In this document: positions 26,204 to 37,084 of the stretch, piece after piece | Layout: each line of letters begins with the position of its first letter | Position numbering within the stretch: the first letter of the stretch is position 1 | Source of the DNA: Streptococcus pneumoniae | Lineage (GTDB): Bacteria > Bacillota > Bacilli > Lactobacillales > Streptococcaceae | DNA: 64,000 nt | Assembly: GCF_001347015.1 (NCBI RefSeq) | Contig: NZ_CFGI01000001.1 | Coordinates: 62,001 to 126,000 of the forward strand | Direction: 5' to 3' | Position numbers and translations under genes: made by a program | The notes under the pieces: generated by a model | The model's input: only the letters and a program-made list of their open reading frames with translations | The model's database searches: none | What the model was told of the DNA's origin: nothing

Positions 26204-27388
26204 ATGAAGCAATCTATCTCAAATCTCAAGTTAGCTGAGCGTGGGGCCATTATCAGCATTTCAACCTATTTGATCTTGTCTGCAGCCAAATTAGCAACTG
26301 GTCACCTTCTTCATTCATCCAGTTTGGTAGCCGATGGTTTTAACAACGTGTCGGACATCATTGGAAATGTGGCCCTCTTGATAGGGATTCGGATGGCGCG
26401 CCAGCCTGCAGACCGGGACCACCGTTTTGGTCATTGGAAGATTGAAGATTTGGCTAGCTTGGTCACTTCCATCATCATGTTCTATGTTGGTTTCGATGTA
26501 CTAAGAGATACCATTCAAAAGATTCTCAGTCGTGAAGAAACGGTCATTGACCCTCTGGGTGCAACTCTAGGAATCATTTCTGCAGCGATTATGTTTCTAG
26601 TTTATCTCTACAATACTCGCCTCAGTAATAAATCCAACTCTAAGGCACTGAAGACCGCAGCAAAGGACAATCTTTCTGATGCTGTTACCTCACTGGGAAC
26701 TACCATTGCCATCCTAGCTAGCAGTTTCAATTATCCCATTGTGGATAAACTGGTTGCCATCATCATCACTTTCTTTATCTTGAAGACTGCCTATGATATC
26801 TTTATCGAGTCTTCCTTTAGTCTTTCAGATGGCTTTGACGACCGTCTGCTTGAGGACTATCAAAAGGCCATTATGGAAATTCCCAAAATTAGCAAGGTTA
26901 AATCTCAAAGAGGTCGCACCTACGGCAGCAATATTTACTTGGATATCACGCTGGAGATGAATCCTGACTTGTCGGTTTATGAGAGCCACGAGATTGCGGA
27001 TCAAGTTGAGTCTATGCTGGAGGAACGTTTTGGCGTCTTTGATACCGATGTCCATATCGAGCCAGCACCTATCCCTGAAGATGAAATTTTAGACAATGTC
27101 TATAAAAAATTGCTCATGCGCGAACAATTGATTGACCAAGGAAATCAACTGGAAGAACTATTAGCTGACGATTTTGTCTATATTCGTCAGGATGGAGAAC
27201 AGATGAATAAAGAGGCCTATAAAGCCGAAAAAGACTTGAATTCTGCTATCAAGGACATCCAGATTACTTCCATCAGTCAGAAGACCAAACTCATCTGCTA
27301 TGAGTTAGATGGCATCATCCACACCAGTATCTGGCGTCGCCACGAAACTTGGCAAAATATCTTTCATCAAGAAACCAAAAAAGAATAG
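26204..27388 (+). CDS. mntE: Manganese efflux protein MntE (cation diffusion facilitator)
   Basis: This 394-aa CDF transporter has six membrane helices. The first metal motif VADGFNNVSD (residues 42-51) has Asn where Zn exporters have Asp, and the second is DNLSDAVTS in helix 5; this pattern fits Mn selectivity. The cytoplasmic domain (about 205-290) ends with DTDVHIEPAP, and an extra C-terminal domain of about 100 residues follows. It exports Mn2+ by proton exchange and is needed in pneumococci under Mn stress. It is divergent from the riboswitch-controlled caxP. Confidence 0.93.
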   Translation: MKQSISNLKLAERGAIISISTYLILSAAKLATGHLLHSSSLVADGFNNVSDIIGNVALLIGIRMARQPADRDHRFGHWKIEDLASLVTSIIMFYVGFDVLRDTIQKILSREETVIDPLGATLGIISAAIMFLVYLYNTRLSNKSNSKALKTAAKDNLSDAVTSLGTTIAILASSFNYPIVDKLVAIIITFFILKTAYDIFIESSFSLSDGFDDRLLEDYQKAIMEIPKISKVKSQRGRTYGSNIYLDITLEMNPDLSVYESHEIADQVESMLEERFGVFDTDVHIEPAPIPEDEILDNVYKKLLMREQLIDQGNQLEELLADDFVYIRQDGEQMNKEAYKAEKDLNSAIKDIQITSISQKTKLICYELDGIIHTSIWRRHETWQNIFHQETKKE

Positions 27389-27424
27389 AGAAATCCTGTC
27401 ATGAGACGGGATTTTTCTATTCTT
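27382..27424. terminator. Bidirectional terminator between mntE and the ABC-F gene
   Basis: A long stem (AGAATAGA/TCTATTCT, then AAATCCTGTC/GACGGGATTT) around ATGA overlaps the mntE stop codon and ends at the converging ABC-F stop. Confidence 0.85.
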
Positions 27425-29296
27425 CTAGCTATCAAACTCACTGAGATACTCATAGCGTTCGTATTTTTCAAGGAGTGCTTCGTTTTTCTCATCCAGTTCT
27501 TTTTGGAGAGTAGCCAACTTACCAAAGTCAGAGCCGTTGACCTGCATTTCCTCTTCAATAGCAGCGATACGATTTTCCAAGGCTTCAATATCACCTTCAA
27601 TGCTTGCCCACTCCTGCTTTTCTTGGTAGGTCATGCGTTTCTTGTCTTCACGAACCTTGACCACTTTCTCCTTTTCAGCCTTTTGCACTTGATTGGCCAT
27701 CTCTGTTTCAAAGGCTTTCTCATCAAGATAGTCGGTGTAATGACCAAAGAAAGGACGAATCTTGCCATCTTCAAATGCGAGAATCTTAGTCGCTACCTTA
27801 TCCAGAAAATAACGGTCGTGACTAACAGTCAAAACGGGACCTGCAAAGCCTTGCAAGAAATTCTCCAAGACTGTCAATGTTGCAATATCCAAATCATTGG
27901 TTGGCTCGTCCAAGAGAAGGACATTTGGTTTTTCCAATAGCAATTTGAGGAGATAAAGACGTTTTTTCTCGCCACCTGACAATTTCTCAATCAAGGTTCC
28001 ATGCGTCGAACGTGGGAAAAGGAACTGCTCTAGCAATTCTGCAATCGAAGTCGTAGTACCACCGCTGGTCTTGACCTCTTCTGCCACTTCCTGTAGGTAA
28101 TTGATCACTCGCTTGCTTTCATCCAGACCTTCGATTTGTTGAGAGAAATAGGCGATGCGAACCGTTTCCCCAATGATAACTTGACCTGCTATCGGCTCAA
28201 GACTTCCTGCAATCAAGTTAAGGAGAGTTGATTTCCCAACACCGTTGTCCCCAACGATTCCGATACGGTCTTTGGGCTGCACCAAGAGATTAAAATCTTG
28301 CAAAATAGGCTTCTTCTCATAGGCAAAGGAAACATCCTGAAACTCGATGACTTTTTTACCGATACGACTGGTTTCAAAGTTCATAGTCAAGTCTGTCTCA
28401 GCAACGCCACCTGAAACTTCTTTCTTCAAGTCATGGAAACGATTGATACGAGCTTGTTGCTTGGTCGCACGCGCCTGCGGTTGTCTGCGCATCCAGGCCA
28501 ATTCTTGCTTATAAAGTTGTTCTTTTTTGTGGAGAAGAGCCGCATCACGCTCGTCCTGTTCCGCCTTAAGGCGAACATAGTCCTGATAATTGCCTTGATA
28601 TTCTGTCAAGCCTGCTCGGTCCAACTCGAAAATCCGTGTTGACAAAGCGTCCAAGAAATAACGATCGTGGGTAATAAAAAGGACGGTCTTCTTGGAATTT
28701 TTTAAAAAGAGGGTCAGCCACTCAATAGTCGCAATGTCCAGATGGTTGGTCGGCTCATCCAAAAGCAAAAGGTCGTGATTGCCAAGTAAGACTTGCGCCA
28801 ACTGGACCCGTCTTCTCAGACCACCTGACAATTCCCCAACAGGAGTAGATAAGTCCTGAATACCCAGCTTGCTAAGGACAGTCTTTACCTGACTCTCAAT
28901 TTCCCAAGCTTGGAGAGAGTCCATTTCTGCCATGACCCGTTCCAAACGAGCCTGCTTATCCTCACTGTAGTTGAGCATAATCAACTCATACTCACGAATA
29001 AGCTGGATTTCCTTGAGGTCGCTGGATAAGACCGTATCCAAGACCGTCTTGCTATCATCAAAATCAGGGTCCTGGGTCAAGTAGCCAATCTGGTAATCGT
29101 TCTTTGCTGAAAAAGGACTGACATCCCCATCAAAGCCAGAAACACCAGAAAGGACATCCAAAAGGGTGGTCTTGCCAGTCCCATTGACACCAATCAAACC
29201 AATTCTGTCTAGGTCATGGATGATAAAGGAAATATCCTTAAAAACGGTCTTATCACCGACGGATTTACTTAGTTTTTCAACGATAAAATCACTCAT
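27425..29296 (-). CDS. ABC-F ATPase of the Uup/YfmR type
   Basis: This 623-aa soluble ABC-F protein has two ABC domains and no membrane part. Walker A motifs are GVNGTGKTT (near 37) and GDNGVGKST (near 350); signatures are [13 protein letters not shown] and [13 protein letters not shown]. The inter-domain linker ([23 protein letters not shown]) and the charged coiled-coil tail (about 545-615) are typical of Uup/YfmR proteins, which act at the ribosome to relieve stalling or help assembly. It overlaps cca by 4 nt (ATGA). Confidence 0.88.
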   Translation of the reverse strand: MSDFIVEKLSKSVGDKTVFKDISFIIHDLDRIGLIGVNGTGKTTLLDVLSGVSGFDGDVSPFSAKNDYQIGYLTQDPDFDDSKTVLDTVLSSDLKEIQLIREYELIMLNYSEDKQARLERVMAEMDSLQAWEIESQVKTVLSKLGIQDLSTPVGELSGGLRRRVQLAQVLLGNHDLLLLDEPTNHLDIATIEWLTLFLKNSKKTVLFITHDRYFLDALSTRIFELDRAGLTEYQGNYQDYVRLKAEQDERDAALLHKKEQLYKQELAWMRRQPQARATKQQARINRFHDLKKEVSGGVAETDLTMNFETSRIGKKVIEFQDVSFAYEKKPILQDFNLLVQPKDRIGIVGDNGVGKSTLLNLIAGSLEPIAGQVIIGETVRIAYFSQQIEGLDESKRVINYLQEVAEEVKTSGGTTTSIAELLEQFLFPRSTHGTLIEKLSGGEKKRLYLLKLLLEKPNVLLLDEPTNDLDIATLTVLENFLQGFAGPVLTVSHDRYFLDKVATKILAFEDGKIRPFFGHYTDYLDEKAFETEMANQVQKAEKEKVVKVREDKKRMTYQEKQEWASIEGDIEALENRIAAIEEEMQVNGSDFGKLATLQKELDEKNEALLEKYERYEYLSEFDS

Positions 29297-30492
29297 TTTT
29301 TCTCCCTCAGATAAGCATGGATGGCTTGACGGTCATTTTCCAATTCTCCATCGACAATGGCATATTCAATCTCTGTTAAGATCTCTCCCAAGTCTGGGCC
29401 CGGCTGATAACCATATTCCTTGATCAAAATACCACCGTTGATTTGGATTTCTTTCTTGTCATGAATGGTCAAACTCTGGTAAGTTTCTGTGATGACTTGC
29501 GAATTGACTGGTTTCCCTTGAGCCCGTCGAAGATTTTCAGCCTGTAAAAGTAAAGCCAAGTCAAAGCGATAACAATCGCGCTTGCTCAATTCTCCCTTTT
29601 CACGCAAGGCCAAAATAGTCAGTAAATCCTGAACTTGCTTGGCAAACTGGCGTGAGGTCTTCCATGCCTTCAAAAATGGCTGCGCATTTTCAATCTCCAA
29701 AGTCCACAGTAGAGCCGCCCAAGCTTGCTCTGAAGATGCAAAGATGAAATCAGTCTCCAAATCAAACAGTCTGTTAAGCTTGTCTTGGCTAGCTGACATA
29801 TCAGGGAGATAGTCATAAGCTTGACTCTCAATCATGGAAGCCAAACCTCTTCTCCAAAATGGAGCCAGCAAGAGTTTATCAAACTCGACGAAGGTACGCT
29901 CCACAGAAATTTTCTCCAAAAGTGGCGTCAAGGTCTTCATAGCTTTAAATGTTTCTGGCTCAAGTTCAAAACCAAGACTGGCCTGAAAACGGAAGCCACG
30001 CATAATCCGCAAAGCATCTTCGTTGAAACGCTCACTTGCCACTCCAACCGCCCTCAAGACTTGATTTTCCAAATCGTCTAAACCATGGAACAAGTCAATG
30101 ATTTCCCCTGTCTCGTCCAAGGCAAAAGCGTTGACTGTAAAATCACGGCGCTTAAGGTCTTCTTCTAGCGAGCGAACAAAAGAAACCGCACTAGGTCTAC
30201 GATAGTCCACATAGACATCTTCTGTCCGAAAAGTAGTCACCTCATACTCCTCGTCCCCATCTAAGACCAAGACAGTTCCATGCTCGATTCCGATATCGGC
30301 TGTTCGCGGAAAAATCTGCTTGGTCTCTTCTGGATAAGAAGACGTCGCAATATCCACATCATGGATGGGACGATTGAGGAGGGCGTCTCGAACAGAGCCC
30401 CCAACAAAATAGGCCTCAAAACCTGCTTCTTTAATTTTTTCTAATACTGGTAAAGCCTTCTGAAATTCAGAAGGCATTTGCGTTAATCTCAT
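29293..30492 (-). CDS. cca: CCA-adding tRNA nucleotidyltransferase
   Basis: This 399-aa class II nucleotidyltransferase adds or repairs the 3' CCA of tRNAs. The catalytic head has [21 protein letters not shown] near residues 31-51, with the carboxylates of the DxD metal site. The template motif with [10 protein letters not shown] lies near 115, and [14 protein letters not shown] near 158. It overlaps both neighbours by 4 nt, giving a tight dapB-cca-ABC-F operon. Confidence 0.95.
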   Translation of the reverse strand: MRLTQMPSEFQKALPVLEKIKEAGFEAYFVGGSVRDALLNRPIHDVDIATSSYPEETKQIFPRTADIGIEHGTVLVLDGDEEYEVTTFRTEDVYVDYRRPSAVSFVRSLEEDLKRRDFTVNAFALDETGEIIDLFHGLDDLENQVLRAVGVASERFNEDALRIMRGFRFQASLGFELEPETFKAMKTLTPLLEKISVERTFVEFDKLLLAPFWRRGLASMIESQAYDYLPDMSASQDKLNRLFDLETDFIFASSEQAWAALLWTLEIENAQPFLKAWKTSRQFAKQVQDLLTILALREKGELSKRDCYRFDLALLLQAENLRRAQGKPVNSQVITETYQSLTIHDKKEIQINGGILIKEYGYQPGPDLGEILTEIEYAIVDGELENDRQAIHAYLREKK

Positions 30493-31256
30493 AATAAGTG
30501 TTCTAATCCATAGACAAGCTCATGACGCTTGACAACTTCTTTAATTCCCAAATTGACCCCTGTCATGAAGGAGCTGCGATCATAGGAGTCATGACGGAGG
30601 GTCAATCCTTCTCCTTGATTGCCAAAGATGACTTCCTGATGGGCTACCAAGCCTGGTAAACGAACTGAGTGAATCCGCATGCCATCAAAGTCAGCACCAC
30701 GGGCACCTGCAATCAATTCTTCCTCATCAGGCGCACCTTGCTGAATAGACTCTCGAACCTCTGCCATCAATTCAGCTGTTTTGATGGCTGTTCCACTCGG
30801 AGCATCCTTTTTCTTGTCATGATGAAGCTCGATAATCTCCACATTTGGGAAATATTTGGCAGCCTGCGTCGCAAATTGCATGAGCAAGACAGCACCCAAG
30901 GCAAAGTTAGGGGCAATCAGGCCACCCAAGGCTTGGGCACGGGAAAATTCTTTTAACTCTGCAATTTCTTCACTTGTGAAGCCTGTTGTTCCAACTACTG
31001 GAGCAAAGCCATTTTCAAGAGCAAAGCGTGTATTTTCATAGGCAACAGCTGGTGTCGTAAAGTCTACCCAGACATCCGCTTCAAAACCGGCCAAATCAGC
31101 CTTATACTTGAAAACAGGAATTCCCTGCCATTCTGACTCAGACTCAAAAGGATCCAAAACTGCTACCAAGTCCAAGTCTGGATCAGCCAAGACCATCTGA
31201 CAAGCAGCTTGGCCCATCTTTCCCTTAAAACCAGCAATAATTACTCGAATACTCAT
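30489..31256 (-). CDS. dapB: 4-hydroxy-tetrahydrodipicolinate reductase
   Basis: This 255-aa enzyme makes tetrahydrodipicolinate with NAD(P)H in lysine synthesis, feeding the wall lysine added by MurE. The dinucleotide loop is [12 protein letters not shown] (near 6-17), and the catalytic/substrate motif is [16 protein letters not shown] (near 142-157). GGAG lies just before the ATG. It is first in the dapB-cca-ABC-F operon. Its leader holds the unusual repeat array at 31269-31617. Confidence 0.95.
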   Translation of the reverse strand: MSIRVIIAGFKGKMGQAACQMVLADPDLDLVAVLDPFESESEWQGIPVFKYKADLAGFEADVWVDFTTPAVAYENTRFALENGFAPVVGTTGFTSEEIAELKEFSRAQALGGLIAPNFALGAVLLMQFATQAAKYFPNVEIIELHHDKKKDAPSGTAIKTAELMAEVRESIQQGAPDEEELIAGARGADFDGMRIHSVRLPGLVAHQEVIFGNQGEGLTLRHDSYDRSSFMTGVNLGIKEVVKRHELVYGLEHLL

Positions 31257-31268
31257 CTCTACTCCTAT

Positions 31269-31617
31269 CTAAGATACAAAGGACGTTAGCTGCCCATGAA
31301 AAATAGGGAATGGCGCTGACTTTCCATGAAAGGCAAGACAGACATCTTTTTTCAAGAGGCAGGTAGTCCGTGTTCAATTGCTAAGATACAAAGCCTGTAA
31401 GAACACAAAATGAAAATAGGAGTTATGATCAAAGAGTATCTACTCCTTGGAAAAACTATCTTTTTCACACAGGGTTCCAGGCGTGTTCATTTACTAAGAT
31501 ACAAAGGACGTTAGCTACCCATGAAAAATAGGTAATGGCGCTGACTCTCCACGAAAGACAAGACAGGCATCTTTTTTCAAGAGGCAGGTAGTCCATGTTC
31601 AATTTCTAAGATACAAA
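31269..31617. repeat. A-B-A array of ~100-nt hairpin modules with 12-bp separators
   Basis: The 12-mer CTAAGATACAAA occurs four times, at 31269, 31381, 31494 and 31606 (spacing 112, 113, 112). The modules between are A (31281-31380), B (31393-31493) and A again (31506-31605). The A copies are about 93% identical. Each module has complementary ends (GGAC...GTCC in A; GCCTG...CAGGC in B), so each can fold. The last separator ends 12 nt before the dapB start codon. The class of element is not recognised. Confidence 0.85.
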
Positions 31618-31645
31618 ACCTTCTTAACTAGCCTAGAAGCGCAAA

Positions 31646-32494
31646 CTAAATCACTGGAATATAACCTAGAGCAATACTTCCTGCACCTAGGTGTGTTCCA
31701 ATGACACTACCAAATGTAGCTAGCGAAACATCCGAACCCAAGCCAGAATCAAGCAAGTGCTGACGCAATTCCTCAGCCTTTTCAGGAGCATTCCCATGAA
31801 TGACAATGACCCGATATTGGCCTGAAGCCGTTGTTTCCTTGATAATTTCAATTAAGCGCTTGGTTGCTTTCTTTTCAGTACGAACTTTTTCGTAAACTTC
31901 AATCACACCTTGATCGTTAAAATAAAGGATTGGCTTAATGCTTAGCAGATTACCCAAAATAGCAGCTCCATTTGAAAGGCGCCCACCTTTCACCAAATGA
32001 TCCAAATCATCTACCATGATAAAAGCTGACGTACGGCTGATTTGAATGGCTAGCTTTTCCTGAATGCTGGTAAAATCATCGCCCTGGTCACGCCAATTAA
32101 AGACGCTTTCAACCATGATACCCAGAGGAGCACTTGTAATCAAAGTGTCTGGAAAAGCAATGGTTAAGCCCTCATAGTCATCCACCATATACTGGATATT
32201 TTGGTAAAAACCTGAAATTCCAGAAGATAGGAAAAGCCCCAAAGCATGGGTATAGCCTTGTTCTTTGAGCGAAGTTAAAATTTCATCTAACTTGGCAATA
32301 CTTGGCTGACTAGTCTTAGGCAATTCAGAAGCCTGAGCCATTTTTTGGTAAAATTCCTCAGCAGTCAGATTGATACCTTCGACATACTCCTCACCATCAA
32401 TATTGACAGGAATATCCAAGACAAATAAATCTTCTCTTTGCAAGATCTCTGCACTGAGATAGGCAGAAGAATCTGTGATAACAGCTAGTTTCAT
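31646..32494 (-). CDS. DegV family fatty-acid-binding protein
   Basis: This 282-aa DegV-fold protein opens [14 protein letters not shown] and contains [11 protein letters not shown] and the lipid-head contact region [11 protein letters not shown]...[17 protein letters not shown]. Related proteins (FakB) bind a fatty acid and present it to the kinase FakA for phosphorylation. The exact fatty acid cannot be read from sequence. It starts 1 nt after the DUF1149 gene ends, so the two are one transcription unit. Confidence 0.88.
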   Translation of the reverse strand: MKLAVITDSSAYLSAEILQREDLFVLDIPVNIDGEEYVEGINLTAEEFYQKMAQASELPKTSQPSIAKLDEILTSLKEQGYTHALGLFLSSGISGFYQNIQYMVDDYEGLTIAFPDTLITSAPLGIMVESVFNWRDQGDDFTSIQEKLAIQISRTSAFIMVDDLDHLVKGGRLSNGAAILGNLLSIKPILYFNDQGVIEVYEKVRTEKKATKRLIEIIKETTASGQYRVIVIHGNAPEKAEELRQHLLDSGLGSDVSLATFGSVIGTHLGAGSIALGYIPVI

Positions 32495-32495
32495 A

Positions 32496-32870
32496 TTAGA
32501 ACTCCAAATTGATTCCTGGTAAGTCTAATGCAATTTCAGTTACTTCGTAAGTCAAACGGTTGAGCATATTCAAACATGGACGAGCCAAAGTTTCCACTTC
32601 TTCTTGGCTCAATTCACTTGGTTCATTGACAATACGGCCATCGATATGATTTACCTGTGAAATGGTTCCACTGATGACAAACTTATCAAATACAATCATA
32701 AAGGTCAAGATGACAATCAAGGAAGTCACTTGATTTTCTTGGTCATGTTGGAGCAATTGGAAGTTCACATCCACCTTAGTTTCAGGAGCTCCATTTTCAT
32801 TTTCCCATTCAAAATTACGCGCATCAAAATGATACTGACTAACAAATTCTTGTTCACGTTTAAGATTCAT
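32496..32870 (-). CDS. DUF1149 family protein
   Basis: This 124-aa protein opens [27 protein letters not shown]. It has strand-rich stretches ([35 protein letters not shown]) and ends [12 protein letters not shown]-like ([13 protein letters not shown]). This matches DUF1149, whose SecB-like fold suggests a chaperone or binding role, though no function is established. It is cotranscribed with the degV-like gene. Confidence 0.75.
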   Translation of the reverse strand: MNLKREQEFVSQYHFDARNFEWENENGAPETKVDVNFQLLQHDQENQVTSLIVILTFMIVFDKFVISGTISQVNHIDGRIVNEPSELSQEEVETLARPCLNMLNRLTYEVTEIALDLPGINLEF

Positions 32871-32943
32871 GTCTTTCTCCCTCGGCTACAATATTATAAG
32901 CTATTGTACCATAAATTTTTATTTTCATCTAGTTTTCTAGGAT

Positions 32944-34296
32944 TTAGTCAATCCCGATTTCAGCTCGAACTACATCTGCGATAGTATCAACATAGTAGTC
33001 CACTTCTTCTGTTGTAGGCGCTTCTGCCATAACACGCAAGAGGGGCTCTGTTCCACTTGGGCGTACTAGGATACGACCATTCCCTGCCATTTCTTCTTCC
33101 ATCTTCTCGATGATATCCTTGATAGCTGGTACTTCCATAGCCTTTTCCTTCATGGCATTTTCCACTCGGATATTGACCAATTTTTGTGGATAGATGGTTA
33201 CTTCTGCTGCCAACTCTGACAAGCTCTTACCAGTTTCCTTCATGATTTTTGTCAATTGGACAGCAGATAATTGACCATCACCTGTGGTATTGTAATCCAT
33301 CAAGATAACGTGACCAGACTGTTCACCACCAAGGTTGTAGCCTGATTTTCTCATTTCTTCAACAACGTAGCGGTCACCAACTGCAGTGACTGCCTTGTTA
33401 ATACCTTCGCGGTCCAAGGCCTTGTGGAAACCAAGGTTAGACATAACAGTTGTCACAATTGTATTTTGAGCTAATTGTCCTTTTTCAGAAAGGTATTTCC
33501 CGATAATGTACATAATCTTATCACCATCGACGATGTCCCCATTCTCATCGACAGCAATCAAACGGTCACTGTCTCCATCAAAGGCCAAACCAATCGCTGA
33601 CCCGCTTTCTTTGACCACTTCTTGAAGGGCTTCTGGATGTGTAGAACCAACATTAAGGTTGATGTTAAGACCGTCTGGTGTTTCTCCGATAACAGTTAAT
33701 TGAGCGCCAAGATCTGCAAAGATTTGACGGGCACTGGTAGAAGCTGCCCCATTAGCTGTATCCAAAGCAACCTTCATTCCATCAAGAGGAGTTCCAGTTG
33801 AAACAAGGTAGCCTTCATACTTACGCAAGCCTTCTGGATAGTCTACCAAGGTTCCCAAGCCTTCTGCACTTGGACGAGGAAGAGTATCTTCCGCAGCATC
33901 TAGCAAGGCTTCAATTTCTGCTTCTTTTTCATCATCTAGTTTGAAGCCATCACCGCCAAAAAACTTAATTCCGTTATCAAGGGCTGGGTTGTGGCTAGCA
34001 GAAATCATGACACCGGCGCTTGCTCCCTCTGTTTTGACCAAGTAAGCTACTGCTGGTGTTGCCAGAACACCTAATTTATATACATGAATACCAACTGAAA
34101 GGAGACCTGCTACCAGGGCAGATTCTAGCATTTCCCCTGAAATACGTGTGTCACGTCCTACAAAGACTTTCGGTGCTTCCGTTTCATGTTGACTAAGAAC
34201 ATAGCCTCCAAAACGTCCTAGTTTAAAGGCCAATTCTGGTGTTAGTTCTAGGTTAGCTTCTCCACGGACTCCATCAGTCCCAAAATATTTACCCAT
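32944..34296 (-). CDS. glmM: Phosphoglucosamine mutase
   Basis: This 450-aa alpha-D-phosphohexomutase converts glucosamine-6-P to glucosamine-1-P, feeding UDP-GlcNAc for the wall. The phosphoserine loop is ISASHNP (Ser101). The metal loop is DGDSDR (near 241-246), the sugar loop GGEQSGH, and the phosphate loop [11 protein letters not shown] near the C-terminus. It is the third gene of the conserved cdaA-cdaR-glmM operon, where CdaA activity is tied to GlmM. Confidence 0.96.
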   Translation of the reverse strand: MGKYFGTDGVRGEANLELTPELAFKLGRFGGYVLSQHETEAPKVFVGRDTRISGEMLESALVAGLLSVGIHVYKLGVLATPAVAYLVKTEGASAGVMISASHNPALDNGIKFFGGDGFKLDDEKEAEIEALLDAAEDTLPRPSAEGLGTLVDYPEGLRKYEGYLVSTGTPLDGMKVALDTANGAASTSARQIFADLGAQLTVIGETPDGLNINLNVGSTHPEALQEVVKESGSAIGLAFDGDSDRLIAVDENGDIVDGDKIMYIIGKYLSEKGQLAQNTIVTTVMSNLGFHKALDREGINKAVTAVGDRYVVEEMRKSGYNLGGEQSGHVILMDYNTTGDGQLSAVQLTKIMKETGKSLSELAAEVTIYPQKLVNIRVENAMKEKAMEVPAIKDIIEKMEEEMAGNGRILVRPSGTEPLLRVMAEAPTTEEVDYYVDTIADVVRAEIGID

Positions 34297-34320
34297 TTTT
34301 ATAAAATCCTTTTTCTATTT

Positions 34321-35100
34321 TTAATTCGTTTTTGAACTACTTGCTTTCGTTGACGAAGATGTCTCCGATGAACTGCTTGTAGTTGAATTTGATGTGCTTG
34401 AACTTGGTGCTACTGGTTTTGTAGTCACCTTCATTGTTGTATCAAAGGGAGTGATAACTGCCGGTAAGACAACACCATTGCGGTCGATTGCCTGTAAAGG
34501 TACCGAACCACTGTAATTACCTGTAATCCGTTCGCTAGTTGGCAAGACAGCGATAATCTTATCAATTCTATCCAATGTCTCTTGGTCACTCGTAACCGAC
34601 ACTTCTGCATCTGACACCGTGACATTTTCAATCTGTACCCGACTATCAATTTGACTAGAGTCAATCTCTGGTACAACCTTTACCTTATCCTTCTGAGCCT
34701 TCTTACCAACCTTGACTGTAATTTTTTGCGGAGTCGCCACAGCGGTCAGCCCATTGGGTAAATCTTCAATGCTCAAAGGAACTTCAATCGTTCCAACACT
34801 AGCATCTGTTAGGTCAGCAGTAACCTTGAATTTACGTGTACTTTCTTGCATTTCACTAGCTAGCGATAGGCGATTTGCACCAGTCAAGACCACTGATACT
34901 TCTGAAGCAAAACCGCTAATAAAATACTCATCACTATTATAGCGTATGTCAATAGGGACATTTGTTACTGTATTCGTATAGGTTTCCGTTTTTACCTGCC
35001 TAGCACTGGTACTGTTTTGAAAATTCGTCGCCGTAGCATAGACGAATAAGACACAAGCAAAAAAGAGTGAGGATATGATATATAAACTATTTTTTCTCAT
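34321..35100 (-). CDS. cdaR: CdaA regulatory protein CdaR (YbbR domains)
   Basis: This 259-aa protein has one N-terminal membrane helix (about 5-25), then extracellular YbbR repeats (three recognisable, as in VPIDIRYNSDEYFISGF, IEVPLSIEDLPNG and SGSVPLQAIDRNG). A low-complexity Ser/Thr tail of about 30 residues follows. It modulates the diadenylate cyclase CdaA in the membrane. Its start overlaps the cdaA end by 14 nt. Confidence 0.88.
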   Translation of the reverse strand: MRKNSLYIISSLFFACVLFVYATATNFQNSTSARQVKTETYTNTVTNVPIDIRYNSDEYFISGFASEVSVVLTGANRLSLASEMQESTRKFKVTADLTDASVGTIEVPLSIEDLPNGLTAVATPQKITVKVGKKAQKDKVKVVPEIDSSQIDSRVQIENVTVSDAEVSVTSDQETLDRIDKIIAVLPTSERITGNYSGSVPLQAIDRNGVVLPAVITPFDTTMKVTTKPVAPSSSTSNSTTSSSSETSSSTKASSSKTN

Positions 35101-35944
35101 GTTTCCATCCTCCTAGCAATCGTTCTTTAAAACTAAGACCTGCTTCCTCTTTTGGAAGTAAGATTTCACGTAATTCTGTTTCAAATTCATCAAGTGTTAG
35201 GTTGTGCTTAAAGCTTCCATTATAGGTTATCGAAATTCCTCCCGTTTCCTCTGATACGACAAAAGTCAAGGCATCTGAGACTTCTGATAAACCAATAGCC
35301 GCCCGGTGTCTGGTCCCAAATTCCTTGGAAATCCCTGTGCTTTCTGTCAAGGGCAGATAGGCAGACGTCACAGCGATACGTTCTTCTCTGATAATCACCG
35401 CACCATCATGTAGGGGAGTGTTGGGAATAAAAATGTTAATGAGAAGTTCTGCAGAAATCTTTGCATCTAAGGGAATTCCTGTCGAAATATACTCCTGCAA
35501 GGTACGTACACGCTGAATAGCAACCAAGGCCCCGATTTTACGAGGACTCATGTATTCAACAGACTTAACAAAGGCACGAATCATCTGTTCCTCAGCACTA
35601 ATAGGGGCATTGGAAAAGAAATCTGTCGCTCTTCCCAAACGTTCCAAACCAGTCCGAATCTCTGGAGAGAAGATAACAACCGCCGCAATAACCCCATAAG
35701 TAATAATTTGATTGATTAACCAAGAAATCGTAGTCAAGCCAATCATATTTGCAAGGATTTGAGCTAAAATAAACACCAAAACTCCACGTACCAAAATCAT
35801 AATCTTGGTTCCTGCAATAGCTTTTGTAAAATGATATAAAATATAAGCAACAATCAAAATATCAATCAGATTGATAGCTATCGTCCATGGACTTGCAAAC
35901 AAACTGGTCCAATATTGCAGATTGGATAATTGTTGAAAATTCAT
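35087..35944 (-). CDS. cdaA: Diadenylate cyclase CdaA (DacA)
   Basis: This 285-aa enzyme makes c-di-AMP from two ATP at the membrane. Three helices (about 15-80) precede the DAC domain with LHDGAVII and GTRHRAAIGLSE, the two catalytic motifs. ATG 35944 (MNFQQLSNLQ) follows GGAGG; an in-phase TTG at 35965 is less likely. c-di-AMP controls K+ uptake, turgor and competence in pneumococci. It forms the cdaA-cdaR-glmM operon. Confidence 0.93.
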   Translation of the reverse strand: MNFQQLSNLQYWTSLFASPWTIAINLIDILIVAYILYHFTKAIAGTKIMILVRGVLVFILAQILANMIGLTTISWLINQIITYGVIAAVVIFSPEIRTGLERLGRATDFFSNAPISAEEQMIRAFVKSVEYMSPRKIGALVAIQRVRTLQEYISTGIPLDAKISAELLINIFIPNTPLHDGAVIIREERIAVTSAYLPLTESTGISKEFGTRHRAAIGLSEVSDALTFVVSEETGGISITYNGSFKHNLTLDEFETELREILLPKEEAGLSFKERLLGGWKHEKK

Positions 35945-36021
35945 CCCTGATATCCTCCCTATCAAAACACTTTCGTCCTATTATACCATTTTCTGGCATT
36001 TTTTTCCCTATCCTAGTCCAT

Positions 36022-36049
36022 TTTACATTGAGCAAAAATATGATACAAT
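36022..36049 (+). promoter_or_regulatory. Promoter of the ferredoxin/flavodoxin reductase gene
   Basis: -35 TTTACA (36022-36027), a 16-nt spacer and extended -10 TGATACAAT (TACAAT at 36044-36049). Confidence 0.7.
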
Positions 36050-36079
36050 AAACTGACTAGAAAAAACAAAGGAGAAACT

Positions 36080-37048
36080 ATGTCTCAACTCTATGATATT
36101 ACCATTGTAGGTGGTGGTCCTGTCGGGCTTTTTGCAGCCTTTTATGCCCACCTACGCCAAGCCAAGGTCCAAATCATCGACTCTCTTCCCCAACTAGGTG
36201 GACAACCTGCTATTCTCTACCCTGAAAAGGAAATCCTAGACGTCCCAGGCTTCCCAAATCTGACTGGAGAAGAGTTGACTAACCGCTTGATTGAACAACT
36301 AAACAGCTTTGATACCCCTATTCATCTCAATGAAACGGTGCTTGAGATTGAAAAACAAGAAGAAGGCTTTGTCATCACAACTTCTAAAGGAAGTCACCTG
36401 TCTAAAACTGTTATCATTGCTATGGGGGGTGGTGCCTTTAAACCACGTCCGCTGGAACTAGAAGGCGTTGAGGGCTATGAAAATATCCACTACCACGTTT
36501 CCAACATCCAGCAATACGCTGGTAAGAAAGTGACGATTCTTGGTGGTGGGGACTCAGCTGTGGATTGGGCTTTGGCTTTTGAAAAAATTGCGCCAACTAC
36601 CCTCGTTCACCGCAGAGATAATTTCCGCGCCTTGGAACACAGTGTCCAAGCCCTGCAAGAATCATCTGTAAGTATTAAAACACCATTCATCCCTAGCCAA
36701 CTCCTTGGAGATGGAAAAACGCTCGATAAACTTGAAATCACAAAAGTCAAATCTGATGAAACAGAAACGATTGACCTAGACCACCTCTTTGTCAACTATG
36801 GTTTCAAATCTTCTGTCGGGAACCTTAAAAACTGGGGTCTGGACCTCAACCGTCACAAGATTATCGTCAACAGCAAACAGGAATCCAGCAAAGCAGGTAT
36901 CTATGCTATCGGTGACTGTTGCTACTATGACGGAAAAATTGATCTGATTGCAACAGGTCTAGGGGAAGCACCTACTGCTGTAAACAATGCTATCAACTAC
37001 ATCGACCCTGAGCAAAAAGTGCAGCCAAAACACTCAACCAGTTTATAA
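36080..37048 (+). CDS. Thioredoxin-reductase-like ferredoxin/flavodoxin-NADP+ reductase (YumC type)
   Basis: This 322-aa flavoenzyme has the FAD loop GGGPVGLFAAFYA (near 11-23), the NADPH loop ILGGGDSAVDWALA (near 154-167), and the FAD loop YAIGDCCYYDG near 277. It lacks the CxxC of true thioredoxin reductase, which places it with YumC-type FNR2 that passes electrons between NADPH and ferredoxin or flavodoxin. It is monocistronic with AAAGGAGA at the start. It converges with whiA. Confidence 0.88.
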   Translation: MSQLYDITIVGGGPVGLFAAFYAHLRQAKVQIIDSLPQLGGQPAILYPEKEILDVPGFPNLTGEELTNRLIEQLNSFDTPIHLNETVLEIEKQEEGFVITTSKGSHLSKTVIIAMGGGAFKPRPLELEGVEGYENIHYHVSNIQQYAGKKVTILGGGDSAVDWALAFEKIAPTTLVHRRDNFRALEHSVQALQESSVSIKTPFIPSQLLGDGKTLDKLEITKVKSDETETIDLDHLFVNYGFKSSVGNLKNWGLDLNRHKIIVNSKQESSKAGIYAIGDCCYYDGKIDLIATGLGEAPTAVNNAINYIDPEQKVQPKHSTSL

Positions 37049-37053
37049 AAGAG

Positions 37054-37084
37054 AACCACGAGTCCAATGCGATTCGTGGTTTTA
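37054..37084. terminator. Bidirectional terminator between the reductase gene and whiA
   Basis: AACCACGA pairs with TCGTGGTT around a 12-nt loop, followed by a T-run on the plus strand. It lies between converging stop codons. Confidence 0.8.

Noticed and set aside
31281-31380. Lysine riboswitch or T-box before dapB
   Set aside because: I found no T-box TGGNACC motif and no lysine-aptamer core; the repeated modules fold as simple hairpins.
31269-31617. Possible CRISPR array (regular 12-bp repeats)
   Set aside because: The intervals are about 100 nt, two of the three are near-identical, and no cas genes are present.
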